From NCBI RefSeq assembly GCF_003967515.1, contig NZ_BIFQ01000002.1:1612001-1676000 (forward strand): a DNA stretch of 64,000 nt. The letters run 5' to 3'. The notes below the pieces were generated by a model. That model searched no databases. It worked only from the letters and a program-made list of their open reading frames with translations, and was not told the origin of the DNA. This document shows, in pieces, positions 26,991 to 37,000 of the stretch. Each line of letters begins with the position of its first letter. Position 1 is the stretch's first letter. A program made the translations under genes and the position numbers. The DNA is from Dictyobacter aurantiacus. GTDB lineage: Bacteria > Chloroflexota > Ktedonobacteria > Ktedonobacterales > Ktedonobacteraceae.

Positions 26991-28253
26991 AGCAGCTTTG
27001 TGAGGGAACGACAGCCTCACGGGATGGACTACCGGCAGATGAACCTTGCACTTCCCATCCGCTACTCCCTCCACCTCAAAGGCATCAGAAGCTGCTTTTC
27101 GAATGATGTTATACGACCCGTTGCAATCAGCGTTGATGAGTCGGCCATCTTGGGCCCGATAGAGGCCCCGTGCGATGCGTTTTCCGCTGAACACAGGCGG
27201 CTTCTCCTGCCCAGCCTGATAGGGAGGTAGTGGATCACGATCCAGGAAACTGGCCTTACTGGTGTAGGCCTCTTCCGTGAGCAACACCTGGATGCCTTTG
27301 TGCTCCGCTTTGTACCTGAGCATGTGGATCAAGCGCGCATGGGGAAGCTGAACAAAGTGCTGGTTGTTGCGTGCGCCCAGGTTGCTCTCCTGCTTCCAGC
27401 CTGCGTTGCGCCCGATCACCAGGGTGCCAATGCCCTCGGCGACCAGCAGATCCACCACAAAGCGAGAGATGGTATGCAGATCATGCTCGATGCGTCGATG
27501 GCGCCAGATCGTCAGGCGCTGCATGCGTCGGGTCACGCCAGGGCGGCCAAGGGCCTGCTGCAGATCGGCCATCGTCTTGTTATAGAACTGGTTCGTACTT
27601 TTGAGACCGCGTCCGTTAACGACGACCGGGACAAAGCCCGGCTTGTTTGCAGTTAACGCGATCACATTATCGACCCCAGCATCGATGCCCGCGATGAGGG
27701 AAGGATCGACAGCAGATTCGGCTGGCTCCTGTTCATACACGATCTCTACCACGACAAAGCCGTGTTTGGGAACCACCCGGACCTGCGCGATCGTCTTGGG
27801 GTCTTGCCGCGTTTTGACCTGAATGCCCAATCCTGAAGGTACAATGAGGTGCCGACCAAGGGTCCGTTTGCTGCGGCTGACGGCCTGCATCGTATAGATC
27901 AGCACATGGCGACCGGTCGTTTTGTGTTTGTAGGTGGGCAGTTGGGGACGACGACGGAACGTGGAGGGATCGGCCTTGTAGGCCTTGAGGGCTGCAAAGA
28001 ACGAGGTCCAATTGCGTTCGAGCAGTAGGAGCACCTGTTGGGCCACTTTGGCCGGCAGGGCTTTGTAGGCTTCATGCGACTGCATGCGCCGATCCATCTG
28101 CTGGTAGGTGAGAGAGATCCCCTCAAAGATGAAGGCCTGACGCATTTCGTAGAGCGCCGCGTTATAGAGGTTTTTAGAGGCAAAGCAGGCGGCATCGAGC
28201 GCCCCATACCGGGGATCACTCTGATCAATGATATGCCTTTCAGTCAACTGCAT
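26955..28253 (-). CDS. tnpB: TnpB nuclease of IS607 type
   Basis: 432 aa. RuvC residues Asp191 (AGIDAGVD), Glu327/328 (LLTEEAYTSKASF) and Asp376 (INADCNGS) are all present. This branch lacks the CxxC zinc ribbon of IS605 TnpBs and has the KRIARGLYR stretch instead. ATG 28253 overlaps the end of tnpA by 14 bp; the longer open frame upstream is the shadow of tnpA. It is predicted to be an active RNA-guided DNA nuclease although its partner recombinase is broken. Confidence 0.9.
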   Translation of the reverse strand: MQLTERHIIDQSDPRYGALDAACFASKNLYNAALYEMRQAFIFEGISLTYQQMDRRMQSHEAYKALPAKVAQQVLLLLERNWTSFFAALKAYKADPSTFRRRPQLPTYKHKTTGRHVLIYTMQAVSRSKRTLGRHLIVPSGLGIQVKTRQDPKTIAQVRVVPKHGFVVVEIVYEQEPAESAVDPSLIAGIDAGVDNVIALTANKPGFVPVVVNGRGLKSTNQFYNKTMADLQQALGRPGVTRRMQRLTIWRHRRIEHDLHTISRFVVDLLVAEGIGTLVIGRNAGWKQESNLGARNNQHFVQLPHARLIHMLRYKAEHKGIQVLLTEEAYTSKASFLDRDPLPPYQAGQEKPPVFSGKRIARGLYRAQDGRLINADCNGSYNIIRKAASDAFEVEGVADGKCKVHLPVVHPVRLSFPHKAAHVKILTPVRIR

Positions 28254-28813
28254 GCTCGGCCTCCAACTCCTGCACCAGACGCTCTGTCGTTCGTTTGGCA
28301 CGTCGTTGCCCATAGAGTCTGGCACAAAAGGAATACACAATGCTGGTGAGGTCTGCGAGCAGGTCCTCGGTGCTCGTGTCAGCCTGATTGACGACCTCGA
28401 TCTCACGTCCATAGGTGTGAAGCAAGGTCTCAATGTAACGGAACCCGAAGCGGGTGCCGCGGTCTTTGTGCTCAATGACGATACGCCCCACGCTCGGATC
28501 AGCCAGCAGCGCCAGAAACTTGGGGCGGTTGTCATTGACGCCCGAGCCAATTTCCTTGACCATAACCACGAGCCGTGCAGTACACGACCAACCGTTCGGC
28601 CTGACGATCCAGATTGGCCTTGTTTTCGGCGGAAGACACCCGCGTGTAGACCACGGTGTGCGTCTTCGATCCAGGGGCGGAGACCGTGGTTGGTTCATCA
28701 ATGAGAATCGTGTGAGCCCCGACGCGCCGCCCCTGGATCTTCCCATCCCGGAACCAGCGCCAGGCGGTCTCATAGCGGACCCCTTGCTGTTTGGCATAGT
28801 CACTGAGTTTCAT
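28240..28813 (-). pseudogene. tnpA: IS607 TnpA serine recombinase, frameshifted
   Basis: The N-terminal MerR-like HTH (MKLSDYAKQQGVRYETAWRWFRDG, quoted in part) is followed by the serine recombinase start VVYTRVSS with the catalytic Ser. The frame breaks after CTARGY near 28563; the rest (VKEIGSGVND, EHKDRGTRFGF) continues one base out of frame to 28240. Compared with family members, about five residues are also missing at the break, so a small deletion is likely. The HTH part alone (93 aa) could still be made. Confidence 0.85.
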
Positions 28814-28819
28814 AGGCCT

Positions 28820-28848
28820 ATGATACGATGATACGCACGAATTGTCAA
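28820..28848 (-). promoter_or_regulatory. leaderless promoter of IS607 tnpA
   Basis: On the minus strand: TTGACA (28848-28843), 17-bp spacer, TATCAT (28825-28820), then six bases to ATG 28813. No ribosome site. The geometry is the same as at the HTH gene at 12552. Confidence 0.7.
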
Positions 28849-28884
28849 GGATTCACTATACTTCCAAAGATCGGTTTCAATACT

Positions 28885-30177
28885 CTAATCATGTTGACCA
28901 GCGTGGTCAGGTAATGTGCTGTGCTCTCTTGTTTCCTGTGATTGACCAGATTCTAATGCAAGAGAGGGAATAAAGAGCAGGAGGGCAGCCAAACTCGCGA
29001 GGAGAAAGAAAGCACAACCGAGGTCGAGAAGGGGCAGGATACCAAGCGGAACAGCCAGTATGCTACCTAGTCCGGTACCTACCAAGAGAAGGAGAGAGAG
29101 CGTAGCGACATAGGCGCCGAACACGCGAGCGCGTAGGCGATCCTCGACAGAGGTTTGAAGTAAGGTTTGAGTGCTGACCTGGTTGCTCACTGTTGGTACG
29201 CCTGAGAGCGTGAACAAGGCTAGAATCAATGGAAATGACCGAACGTTGAAAGCCAACAGGTAGATCAAGCCCTTGCCTGCCCAGCCCAGCCAGAACAATC
29301 GCGGTAGAGAGAGTCTTTTCGCGAGCCACCCGACACAAACACTGCCAAGGAGACTACCAATCCCCAGCGCTGTCAGCATAGCCCCGTACTGGGCAGCTTC
29401 CATGCCGAGGATGGCCGATGGGAAAAGAACAAAGAGTGCATTGATCACTCCATCGGCCAGCGAACCCAATCCTACTGCCACAAAGAGTGTTCTGATCCCT
29501 TTTTGTTGTCCCACTGTACGAAGCCCCTCTAGCCAGTCGCGCCAGTACGCAAACCATTTTGCACGCACTGTACCCCCAGAGGCCTCTACTTGCTCCGCTT
29601 CGGAATTGGGCGCAACTAGAACCAGGGCGATTAGCACTGCTGAACAAAGGTAGGAGATGCTGTCTGCAAGAGTCGTCGAGCCGAGTCCGAAGATTTCTAG
29701 GAGAGCGCCTCCTAGCAAAGGCCCTAGAAGGCGCGCGGAACTGCTACTCAACGAACTAAGCGCATTGGCCTTCTGTAAATGATTACGACCAACAATAGAG
29801 GGGATGAATGCGAGAGACGCGGGATTAAAGAATTGGGTAATGCAAGCTTCTGTAAAGCTCACAACATAGACAAGCCAGAAGAGATTTGGTGCATAAAGAA
29901 CCAGCAGCAAGAGCAGGAGTAGCATCGCTCGCGCGAGATCGGCCACAATCATGGTCCATTTCCGATTCCAGCGGTCTACAAACACCCCAGCCACTGAAGA
30001 GAGGACAATCCACGGGAGCGTACTGGCGATAAAGGCCATGCCAGTGGCGAGGGCAGACCCCGTATGGGCGTAGACGTAAAACGGCAACGCACCACGTAGA
30101 ACCCAATCACCAAGGGTAGAGATCAACCCGCCAAGCCAGAGAAGAGCATAGTTGCGATTACGGAGAACAACAAACAC
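28885..30177 (-). CDS. MFS transporter (drug/siderophore exporter-like)
   Basis: 430 aa with about twelve hydrophobic helices and the MFS motif between helices 2 and 3 (GVFVDRWNRKW). The LRNRNYALLWLGGLISTLGDWV start is typical of the EntS/macrolide-exporter-like branch. AAAGGAG seven bases before GTG 30177 favours that start; an ATG at 30231 lies in frame upstream without a site. Substrate unknown. Confidence 0.9.
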   Translation of the reverse strand: MFVVLRNRNYALLWLGGLISTLGDWVLRGALPFYVYAHTGSALATGMAFIASTLPWIVLSSVAGVFVDRWNRKWTMIVADLARAMLLLLLLLVLYAPNLFWLVYVVSFTEACITQFFNPASLAFIPSIVGRNHLQKANALSSLSSSSARLLGPLLGGALLEIFGLGSTTLADSISYLCSAVLIALVLVAPNSEAEQVEASGGTVRAKWFAYWRDWLEGLRTVGQQKGIRTLFVAVGLGSLADGVINALFVLFPSAILGMEAAQYGAMLTALGIGSLLGSVCVGWLAKRLSLPRLFWLGWAGKGLIYLLAFNVRSFPLILALFTLSGVPTVSNQVSTQTLLQTSVEDRLRARVFGAYVATLSLLLLVGTGLGSILAVPLGILPLLDLGCAFFLLASLAALLLFIPSLALESGQSQETREHSTLPDHAGQHD

Positions 30178-30616
30178 TAACGTACTCCTTTGGCAAATAG
30201 ATTGTTTGACTGCTAAATTCAAGCATACCATACTCTTTGGTCATTTTCTAGCGGTCTCGCACATATATTGCTAGCAAACATCATGCGCATTTGCCAAAGC
30301 TACGTGGACAGAACTTTGGGTTCTAGTAAATCTTCCTCACAACTCAAGACCAGGTTCTCGTCGAGCTGCGTGCCACTAGCCCTTGCTTCCGTTGTAGACA
30401 GAGTAAACACATCTGTTAGTCATTCAGGAAGCGGATCAAAAAGCCTCCTTTGTCTTCTGGACAAGGGATGATATCATTCTGAATGATCAAAATAGCAGGC
30501 CGTACAGGATAGGATGCGATAGACCCGCCTTTGCTTAATGGAAGTGTGGTTATTCGCAGGATGAGAGGCAGGATGTTAAACTTCCATGGCTCTCCCGTGC
30601 AGGAAAGGAAGCATTT
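30178..30616. other. intergenic region
   Basis: No gene, repeat or RNA is recognised in this 440-bp stretch between divergent transcription units. Confidence 0.4.
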
Positions 30617-30874
30617 ATGGCAGAAAAAGAGTACCTTTTCACGTTATTGTATCGAGCTTTTCTCGACATCCGCATCGCCAGTTACTCAAAAGATAACCAC
30701 ACCTGTTTTGTGCTGGCGGATATCTTTCATACGGTTCCCCTGCAAATGAATCAGGCTGAAAACGGTGTGCAAAGTTATGCCGACATCATTCTTTGGATAC
30801 AAAAGAAATGTGAAGAACGCAATTGCGCACCCTGGCTTGAAAATGCCAACGCCGATATGGCAAAAAGACTGTAA
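30617..30874 (+). CDS. hypothetical protein, 85 aa
   Basis: Small, soluble, mixed helix/strand protein with AAAGGAAG before ATG 30617. The stretch CFVLADIFHTVPLQM suggests a strand-rich core and SYADIILWIQKKCEERN a C-terminal amphipathic helix. It lies 135 bp before another unknown gene in the same direction. Not assigned to any family. Confidence 0.6.
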   Translation: MAEKEYLFTLLYRAFLDIRIASYSKDNHTCFVLADIFHTVPLQMNQAENGVQSYADIILWIQKKCEERNCAPWLENANADMAKRL

Positions 30875-31009
30875 CGAGCCTCTTCAACAGGACTGGATCT
30901 TTCGACACATGCACGATATCGGCTCCATCGATCTATCAAGCGGATACCGACATTATACACAACCATTGGCTCCCCACCCCCACATCTCCTGAATAGAGAA
31001 AGGATATAT

Positions 31010-31657
31010 ATGCACCCGTTTTCTTTTCCAAACGGCTTGAAATTTTTGGATGGCTACATTTGGGAACCCGATCAAGTAAAAGTATGGGTGAATTCAGAGC
31101 CTATTGATTATTTTAGACTTCACATTTCATACGATACTCTTGCTGTGCCTGATCTGGAGAACATCTGCGGGCCTTCTTACTTCAGGAAGGCGATAGAGGA
31201 AAATGCTGTAGGACTAACCCCGGCTCAACGAGTGCTTTTTCCGGTCATTGAAGATTTTGAGGTCCACTTCGTCCCTGGCAATAAAACTTCGGTGACGGAT
31301 GATGATCAAGATACATATCAGCCCTGTTTTTTTAGTGCATCACAAGGCTTTTTATCGGATATAGCTGTCTCCTGGGATGATTATACGGTTGCGCACGTTT
31401 GTCACAATACTTTTCATGTACCTTGCGGAAGTTTCGCCGTTCCTTATTTTCAATTAGAACAGTATTTCACCATTTTGATTGCTGAGAAAGATGGGTTTGT
31501 GTATGTGCTTAGGGGAGAATTTGAGAATATACAGACAGAAGGGTATGGAATATGGTTCAAAGTTGAGCGTAATCGTTATTTTTCTGAGTGGGAAAAAGCC
31601 ATTCAAATGTGCCATCGGTATTGTGTTAGTGGGTGCGCCTCTGGATATAGCGGGTGA
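31010..31657 (+). CDS. hypothetical protein, 215 aa
   Basis: Soluble protein with GAAAGGA close before ATG 31010; aromatic and beta-rich (FRLHISYDTL, YFTILIAEKDGFVYVLRGEF). No family recognised. The final about 15 residues (CVSGCASGYSG) look foreign and are antisense to the HNH pseudogene, so the original C-terminus was probably replaced by that insertion. Confidence 0.65.
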   Translation: MHPFSFPNGLKFLDGYIWEPDQVKVWVNSEPIDYFRLHISYDTLAVPDLENICGPSYFRKAIEENAVGLTPAQRVLFPVIEDFEVHFVPGNKTSVTDDDQDTYQPCFFSASQGFLSDIAVSWDDYTVAHVCHNTFHVPCGSFAVPYFQLEQYFTILIAEKDGFVYVLRGEFENIQTEGYGIWFKVERNRYFSEWEKAIQMCHRYCVSGCASGYSG

Positions 31658-32038
31658 CGCGTTCAATGACCCCTGGGGGATGACCTCTACTTCCTGGGGA
31701 AGCCGGTTGTCTTTGGCGATCTGGCACGGCAGGCAGGCGAGCACGACGTTGCCGACCCGGGTAGCGCCACCCTTGTTTACTGGGACAAAATGGTTCAGGC
31801 TCTCAAATGGACCCTGGCAGAAGGCGCCGCGCCATGTGTAGTGCCGCAGAATCTCGGCTCACTCGCCGATCTGCTGGCGGCAGGGGTGGTTCTTGCGATA
31901 GGATTTCTCTTTATGGCGCTCGATGCGATAGCTTTCGGTATAGAGTCGGTCGCGGCAGTGCATCTTACAGGCGGTGTCGCTCTGTTCCCAGGTGATGACT
32001 GCGTTGCAGACCCGGCAGCGCTTCTCGATGTAGACCAT
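31640..32038 (-). pseudogene. HNH endonuclease remnant with in-frame stop
   Basis: From ATG 32038 (MVYIEKRCRVC) the frame encodes a CRVC...CKMHC zinc-binding N-terminus, then TGA at 31861-31859, then in the same frame AFCQGPFESLNHFVPVNKGGATRVGNV (part of it) and LACLPCQIAKD. These are the His, Asn and CxxC features of an HNH nuclease. A single sense codon would restore it. The lower end is uncertain because it merges with the 3' end of the plus-strand gene. Confidence 0.65.
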
Positions 32039-32109
32039 GGTGCCCTTTTCCCTCATGCTCATTTTCTACCGACACATATGATGAGAAACCATGCTATTTT
32101 CATTGGTTC

Positions 32110-34077
32110 CTAAAATGCTGTAGGAAAATGATGGATTACAAGCGTGAAGCCGTATGAGAGAAGGTCTTTCTCCAGGAGGATGACAAGCCGTAATGGACCC
32201 AGTGAGTCGAGGACCTGCTGCATCCGTGCTATGGCTTTACGAGATGTGGTGACAACGAGGAGTGGAAGCGCTGCGCCTGTTGCCTGATGATAGTCCAGAT
32301 AGGCGGTAAATTTGCGGGTATATTGCACGATGCCTGTGGTCCCTCGATCATATTCGAGCAGGACCATTCTCATGGGGTGGTCGGTGGGAGAGAGCGCGAA
32401 GATGATTTCGGCATCAGGCCGAACGTGTTCATCGTTGTGGGTGATGGTGTCCCGATACCAGCGTGCAGCCTCATGGGCGCTTTTCCACTGATAGATGACC
32501 TCTCCTCGCTCATGGGCACTGCGGTAGAGGTGACGCATAAACGAATAGAGCGAATTGGTGTGCCACATCTGCCCATTGAGTCCGCGTGTACCCCATTGCC
32601 GATCAAGTTGCTCATCATCATTTTTTTTGTACTTGGGTGAGACAAAATAATAGGTGTATGGTTCCCCAATACGAATGGCCATGAACTTTAATGCGACAGG
32701 CGTGAGGAGGTACCTCTGCTGTTCTAATGGTGTTCTTCCCGAGGACCACAATCTCGTTTCGATCAGTCCAAGCTGGAAGAGATAGGTGATACGCTGTTGC
32801 AGTGGTTTGATTGCCTGGGGATTAGATCCGGGCCGCAGGAGTGCCTGGAAGGTGGGCACGTCAAGCAAGGGATGGTGCGCTGACCAGTTGATCAATGTTT
32901 TTTCCGAGCTGGTGAGCGCAAGGGTCAGCAACCCTGTTCCCTCTATCCCGAGCTGATTTTTTCGTTTTGCGGCAAAGAGTTCCTTGAGACGTTCTCTTGT
33001 CAGCTGTTCTGCTTCCTCCTGCAGGGTGTCACCAACATAGCGCTGCAGCCGTTTTTTGGTACGTGGTGGAGGCGCAGCTGCCTCTTTGAGGCGCATTGCA
33101 TAGAAGTGGCGTTGGTTCGAAATCTGTTCGATGAGCTCTTTTGAGGCGGGCTCACGAAGAAAGTGGGAAAGGCCATACCGGTCGGGATGCTCTATCGATG
33201 CCAGGATGCCGAGATCCCACCAGATAGGCGTGTAGATGCCATCGCTGAGCGCATCCAACGTGGTTATTCCTCCTGAGAGCGGCGTGGTGGTTCGTTGGAT
33301 GCTCGTTTCCAGCAGCAGGCGCGCCCAGAGCGAAAGCCTGGAGTGTGTGGAGATAATCAGCACTTCTGGCCACTGGTGACGATAGAGCCGCAGACTCTGG
33401 CGCAGATCCAGCAGTGAAAGCAACCAGCGTGCCACTGCCCGCTCTGCTTTCTGGTGTGGCTCAGTGTCCACATGTACGAGGAAGGTGTAGGTTTTTTCCT
33501 CATCCACGTGCTCAATGAGCAAGGCGGCATCGCTGGTGAGGGTGTGTTTCTCCTGTGCCAGGGAATAGACATGGTGCCATGGTTGCTGATAGCTCATGAG
33601 CTGGTTGTTATGGGTTGCTCCTTCGGCAATGATGCGTGTCGCCAGGGACGTGCATGCGAGATGGATGTGAGGGCGTGCCAGGCGCGCGAGCAGGTCAGCG
33701 CGTTCGACGGGATAGGATTTTGCGAGTCGGGCCATCGTGAGTGGTGGGGATGGATGCACTGCAGACAGATAGAGGTAGAGCCCCATATCTGTGGCATAGT
33801 AGCGCTTTTGTTTGCCAATGGGAGGTTCGCGGAGCACAATCGCGTCGATAAGTCCCAACTCAGTCATTCTTTTGAGCTGCTCAGCAAGATGGCCTTTATC
33901 CAGCTGTGCCTCTTTTTGAGCAAGGATACGAAGCAACTCTTCTTCAGAGAGAAGGGACAGCCAGATCAGCCAGGAGAGAATCGTGAGATGCAGTATGGTA
34001 TAGTCCTGTTTGTGCAGGATGGTTTCGAGATCAGCTCGATACAGTGGCGTCCAGACGCTGGCTGGCTCTCTGGTCAT
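32110..34077 (-). CDS. replication-relaxation family protein
   Basis: 655 aa. The N-terminal winged-helix region (about 20-110: ILHLTILSWLIWLSLLSEEELLRIL, quoted in part) and RYYATDMGLYLYL fit the replication-relaxation/MobC-like family found beside conjugation genes. Two later segments (about 215-250 and 580-640) resemble its nuclease-like cores (FLVHVDTEPHQKAERAV; VLLEYDRGTTG). ATG 34077 overlaps the coupling-protein stop as TAATG, behind GAAAGGGGTGA. Probably a DNA-processing accessory for transfer. Confidence 0.65.
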   Translation of the reverse strand: MTREPASVWTPLYRADLETILHKQDYTILHLTILSWLIWLSLLSEEELLRILAQKEAQLDKGHLAEQLKRMTELGLIDAIVLREPPIGKQKRYYATDMGLYLYLSAVHPSPPLTMARLAKSYPVERADLLARLARPHIHLACTSLATRIIAEGATHNNQLMSYQQPWHHVYSLAQEKHTLTSDAALLIEHVDEEKTYTFLVHVDTEPHQKAERAVARWLLSLLDLRQSLRLYRHQWPEVLIISTHSRLSLWARLLLETSIQRTTTPLSGGITTLDALSDGIYTPIWWDLGILASIEHPDRYGLSHFLREPASKELIEQISNQRHFYAMRLKEAAAPPPRTKKRLQRYVGDTLQEEAEQLTRERLKELFAAKRKNQLGIEGTGLLTLALTSSEKTLINWSAHHPLLDVPTFQALLRPGSNPQAIKPLQQRITYLFQLGLIETRLWSSGRTPLEQQRYLLTPVALKFMAIRIGEPYTYYFVSPKYKKNDDEQLDRQWGTRGLNGQMWHTNSLYSFMRHLYRSAHERGEVIYQWKSAHEAARWYRDTITHNDEHVRPDAEIIFALSPTDHPMRMVLLEYDRGTTGIVQYTRKFTAYLDYHQATGAALPLLVVTTSRKAIARMQQVLDSLGPLRLVILLEKDLLSYGFTLVIHHFPTAF

Positions 34078-37000
34078 TACTCACCCCTTTCTCGTTCACT
34101 TCCCCAAAACGCTCTCCCCTTCATGCTCCTCTCAGGGAGGATGATGGGTCGATTCTCCTGCTGATTGGATGGTATTGGTTGGGGGTTGTTCTGGGGTTGT
34201 GATGGAGGTGGGACGCCGACCGGATCTTTGGTTGCTTTATTCCGTCTGCTGCGTGGATGATTGCGCTTCCCTTCGTTCTCTTCGTGCGTTCCTGTTCCTC
34301 TCGCTGATGATCCGCCTGCAAGGCTGCTGCCAATGGTTGCTGGTGTGTCGCCAGCGTCTGATGATTGTTGCTTGCTTTCATCTGCTACCGTTGATGAGGA
34401 CGGCTGTGGGGATGAGATGTTTAGCCCCTGCTGGCGTAGCGCTTCTGCCCGTTGATCAGCTTCTTCTCGTTCTTGCCTCGCTTTTTGCTCTGCCTGTACA
34501 TCGCGTTGCATCTTCTGGACAAAGAGCGCCACATCGAGAAACTGCGAGACATGCCGGGCGTAGTGCTGATCAATATCAGCTGCCCGTGCATTTTGTTGTT
34601 GATTGGAGTGGCGAATAGCTTCTGCTTGCTGCTGGCTTGCTGCGGTGTGGCTCCAGGAAGACGGCCTGGCAAGCGAGACAGATACGATCTGCACAGGATA
34701 GCTGGGAATGGCTAGCCGCGCATAGCAATGCAGCCGGGGCTGGCTAATGATATGCCGTTGCTCGACCACCTGGCGCAGTTCTTTTTCTAGAAGCTCGGCA
34801 TCTGCTGCCGAAACGTTAAACGCGCAGATGGTATCACAGGTGGAAAAGACCATTTCAAGCAGGCCATCGCGGATCTTATTCAAGCGTTTGAGATTTTGTG
34901 TCGCGAGCAGCATGCTACACCCGAACTTACCATCTTCTGAGAGCAGACGGTCATAGTCTCCTCCTGAGAAGGCATGGAACTCGTCAACCGCGCAGAACAC
35001 CTTTCTTCGCTTGAGCAGGGGAAGTGGTTCTTGCATGCGAAACGCGCGGTGGAGCAAATTGATGAGTGTACTGCCGAGGACATTGACTGCGGCGTCATCC
35101 ATATCACGGGAAGAGAGGGCGCAGAGAATGATCTTGCCCTCAGTCACGCTTAAATGGATCGGAGCTTTGGTGATCGGCTGCCCCACGATTTTGCGAAGCT
35201 GCTGGTTGTCCTGAAAAACGCCAAGTTTGGTGACAATGGGCATGATCACCTCACTGCGAAACGAGCTCTGCTTTGGCAGGTTAAAATAGACATGTTGCCA
35301 CCAGGCCAGCAGTTCCCGGTGCCATACTTCCGCCATATCAAGCTCTTGCAGGACCTGAAGGGCATAGTCAGGGTATTGCAGCAGAGGATTAATATCGAGC
35401 AGGGTATATTGCTGATCTGCCTGTCCCTGTCGTACTTTCTTTTGATTGAGGCTATAGAGCAGCAGGCAGACGGCTTTCAAAAAATAACTCATCCTTGGAC
35501 CCCAAAAATCGGCCCAGACGCGTTCAAAGCTCGACATCACATTGGCGATGGCCTGGTCTCGGGTAAAGCCCATACTGGCATCGAGAGGATTGAGGGCAAC
35601 GACGTAGTTTGTATCGGTAAGATCGAGCAGGATCACATCCTGTGCGCGCTGCGGAGGAATGAGCAGCAGGAGATCTTCGATCAGATCCTTATGGGGGTCG
35701 ATGACGAAGATGCCAGGTTGGGGCATCCCATGACGTATCGGTTGCATCGCCGCCTGCGCCAGTAGTTGAATCAGGGTCGATTTGCCGTAGCGAGACCGCG
35801 CGGCCAGGAACGTGTGGCGAAAGAGCGTGTCATAGGGCAGATAGACCGGAATGGAGAAGCCACGATGCCTGGAATGGCCGATCAATGCCGGTGGCAGAGG
35901 AGCCGGGGCCTGCTCAATCTGCGCGGCAATTTCAGGAGAGGCTAAGAGATGCTTCACGGATAATCGGCGAACCAGGGGCAGATCCGTGAAGGCCTGCGGG
36001 AGATGAAAGGCGCCGGAGAGCTCCAGGCCATTGCAGATATCAGGTCCGGGAGCACCGCCGTGCAGGAACCGGAGCACTGGATGCTGATAGGGAAAGGCTG
36101 CCGCTGCGTGTATGAGCCTGCTTGCCTGCTTGTGTTCTGCCCGGATGTAGCGGACCCGTTTGAGATACAGGCTGTTGGCCGAGGCCAGCGTAAACTGGCG
36201 ATAGGCGACCTCCAGTCGTGTAATGTGTGCTTTCAGTTGGATGTGCGTTGAGCTTGCCTGCTGCCCGATCACCACCACCCGGAGCCGAGTATAGAATGCC
36301 TGACGTGACAGTTTCTCGGCGACCAGTTTCATGTCATACATGTCCTGGTGACTCCGGGTGATCTTCCACCAGAGCAGCATGATCCCTCCCATCACAAGCG
36401 CTATACCCAGCAATGCCAGGTGTACCCAGGCATGGGCCAGGTACCAACGCGAGCCGAGCAGGATGCCGAAGCTTCCCCCAATCAGCAGCAGGGTTTTGAG
36501 GCCTTCTGTGGTGGTCGTTGTGTGTTTTCCTTCCCGGGTGATGGCGTCGCGTTCCCCCTGCAATGGGTGCTCAATGGATTTGCGGATATAGCGGCTGATC
36601 CAGGTATCTGGTGCGCGCACGAGGGCCAGTTGTGCGATGCAGCGTTGCCCGGACCCCAGTGGTTCCATGGCGGCGAGAATACCGGCCAGCGGGTCCGCAC
36701 CCGGTTCTGCCAGCGTTTTTCCAGGAAATGTCTTGAGCGGCATCCATGGCCGTTGCGTGAGGGCAAATTCTCCAATCATGGCGTGCTCGCCAGGATGGAG
36801 AAAGAGTGGATCAGCGGCCGGGGCAATGCGATGCAGTTCAGCCTGAGGGTACTGAGCGGAAAACTGTTTGCTGAGCAGGACCAGTTGTTCCGCTGAGGAG
36901 GCGCGCAGGACAAACCCCTGCTCCCGGCGCGTTCCGACCAGTTCCAGGCTAAACGCCTCATCGGTGGCGCAGGCCTGAAAAAAATTCTCCATCGCGCTTG

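Larger units (their letters stand above)
26740..28848 (-). mobile_element. IS607-family element (tnpA broken, tnpB intact)
   Basis: A unit of leaderless promoter, tnpA (serine recombinase), overlapping tnpB and a structured right end. IS607 elements have no long terminal inverted repeats, and the exact ends could not be fixed. It separates the PW-peptide cluster from the MFS gene. Confidence 0.7.

Noticed and set aside
28254..28550. N-terminal extension of IS607 TnpB
   Set aside because: This stretch is the out-of-frame reading of tnpA; homology begins at ATG 28253.
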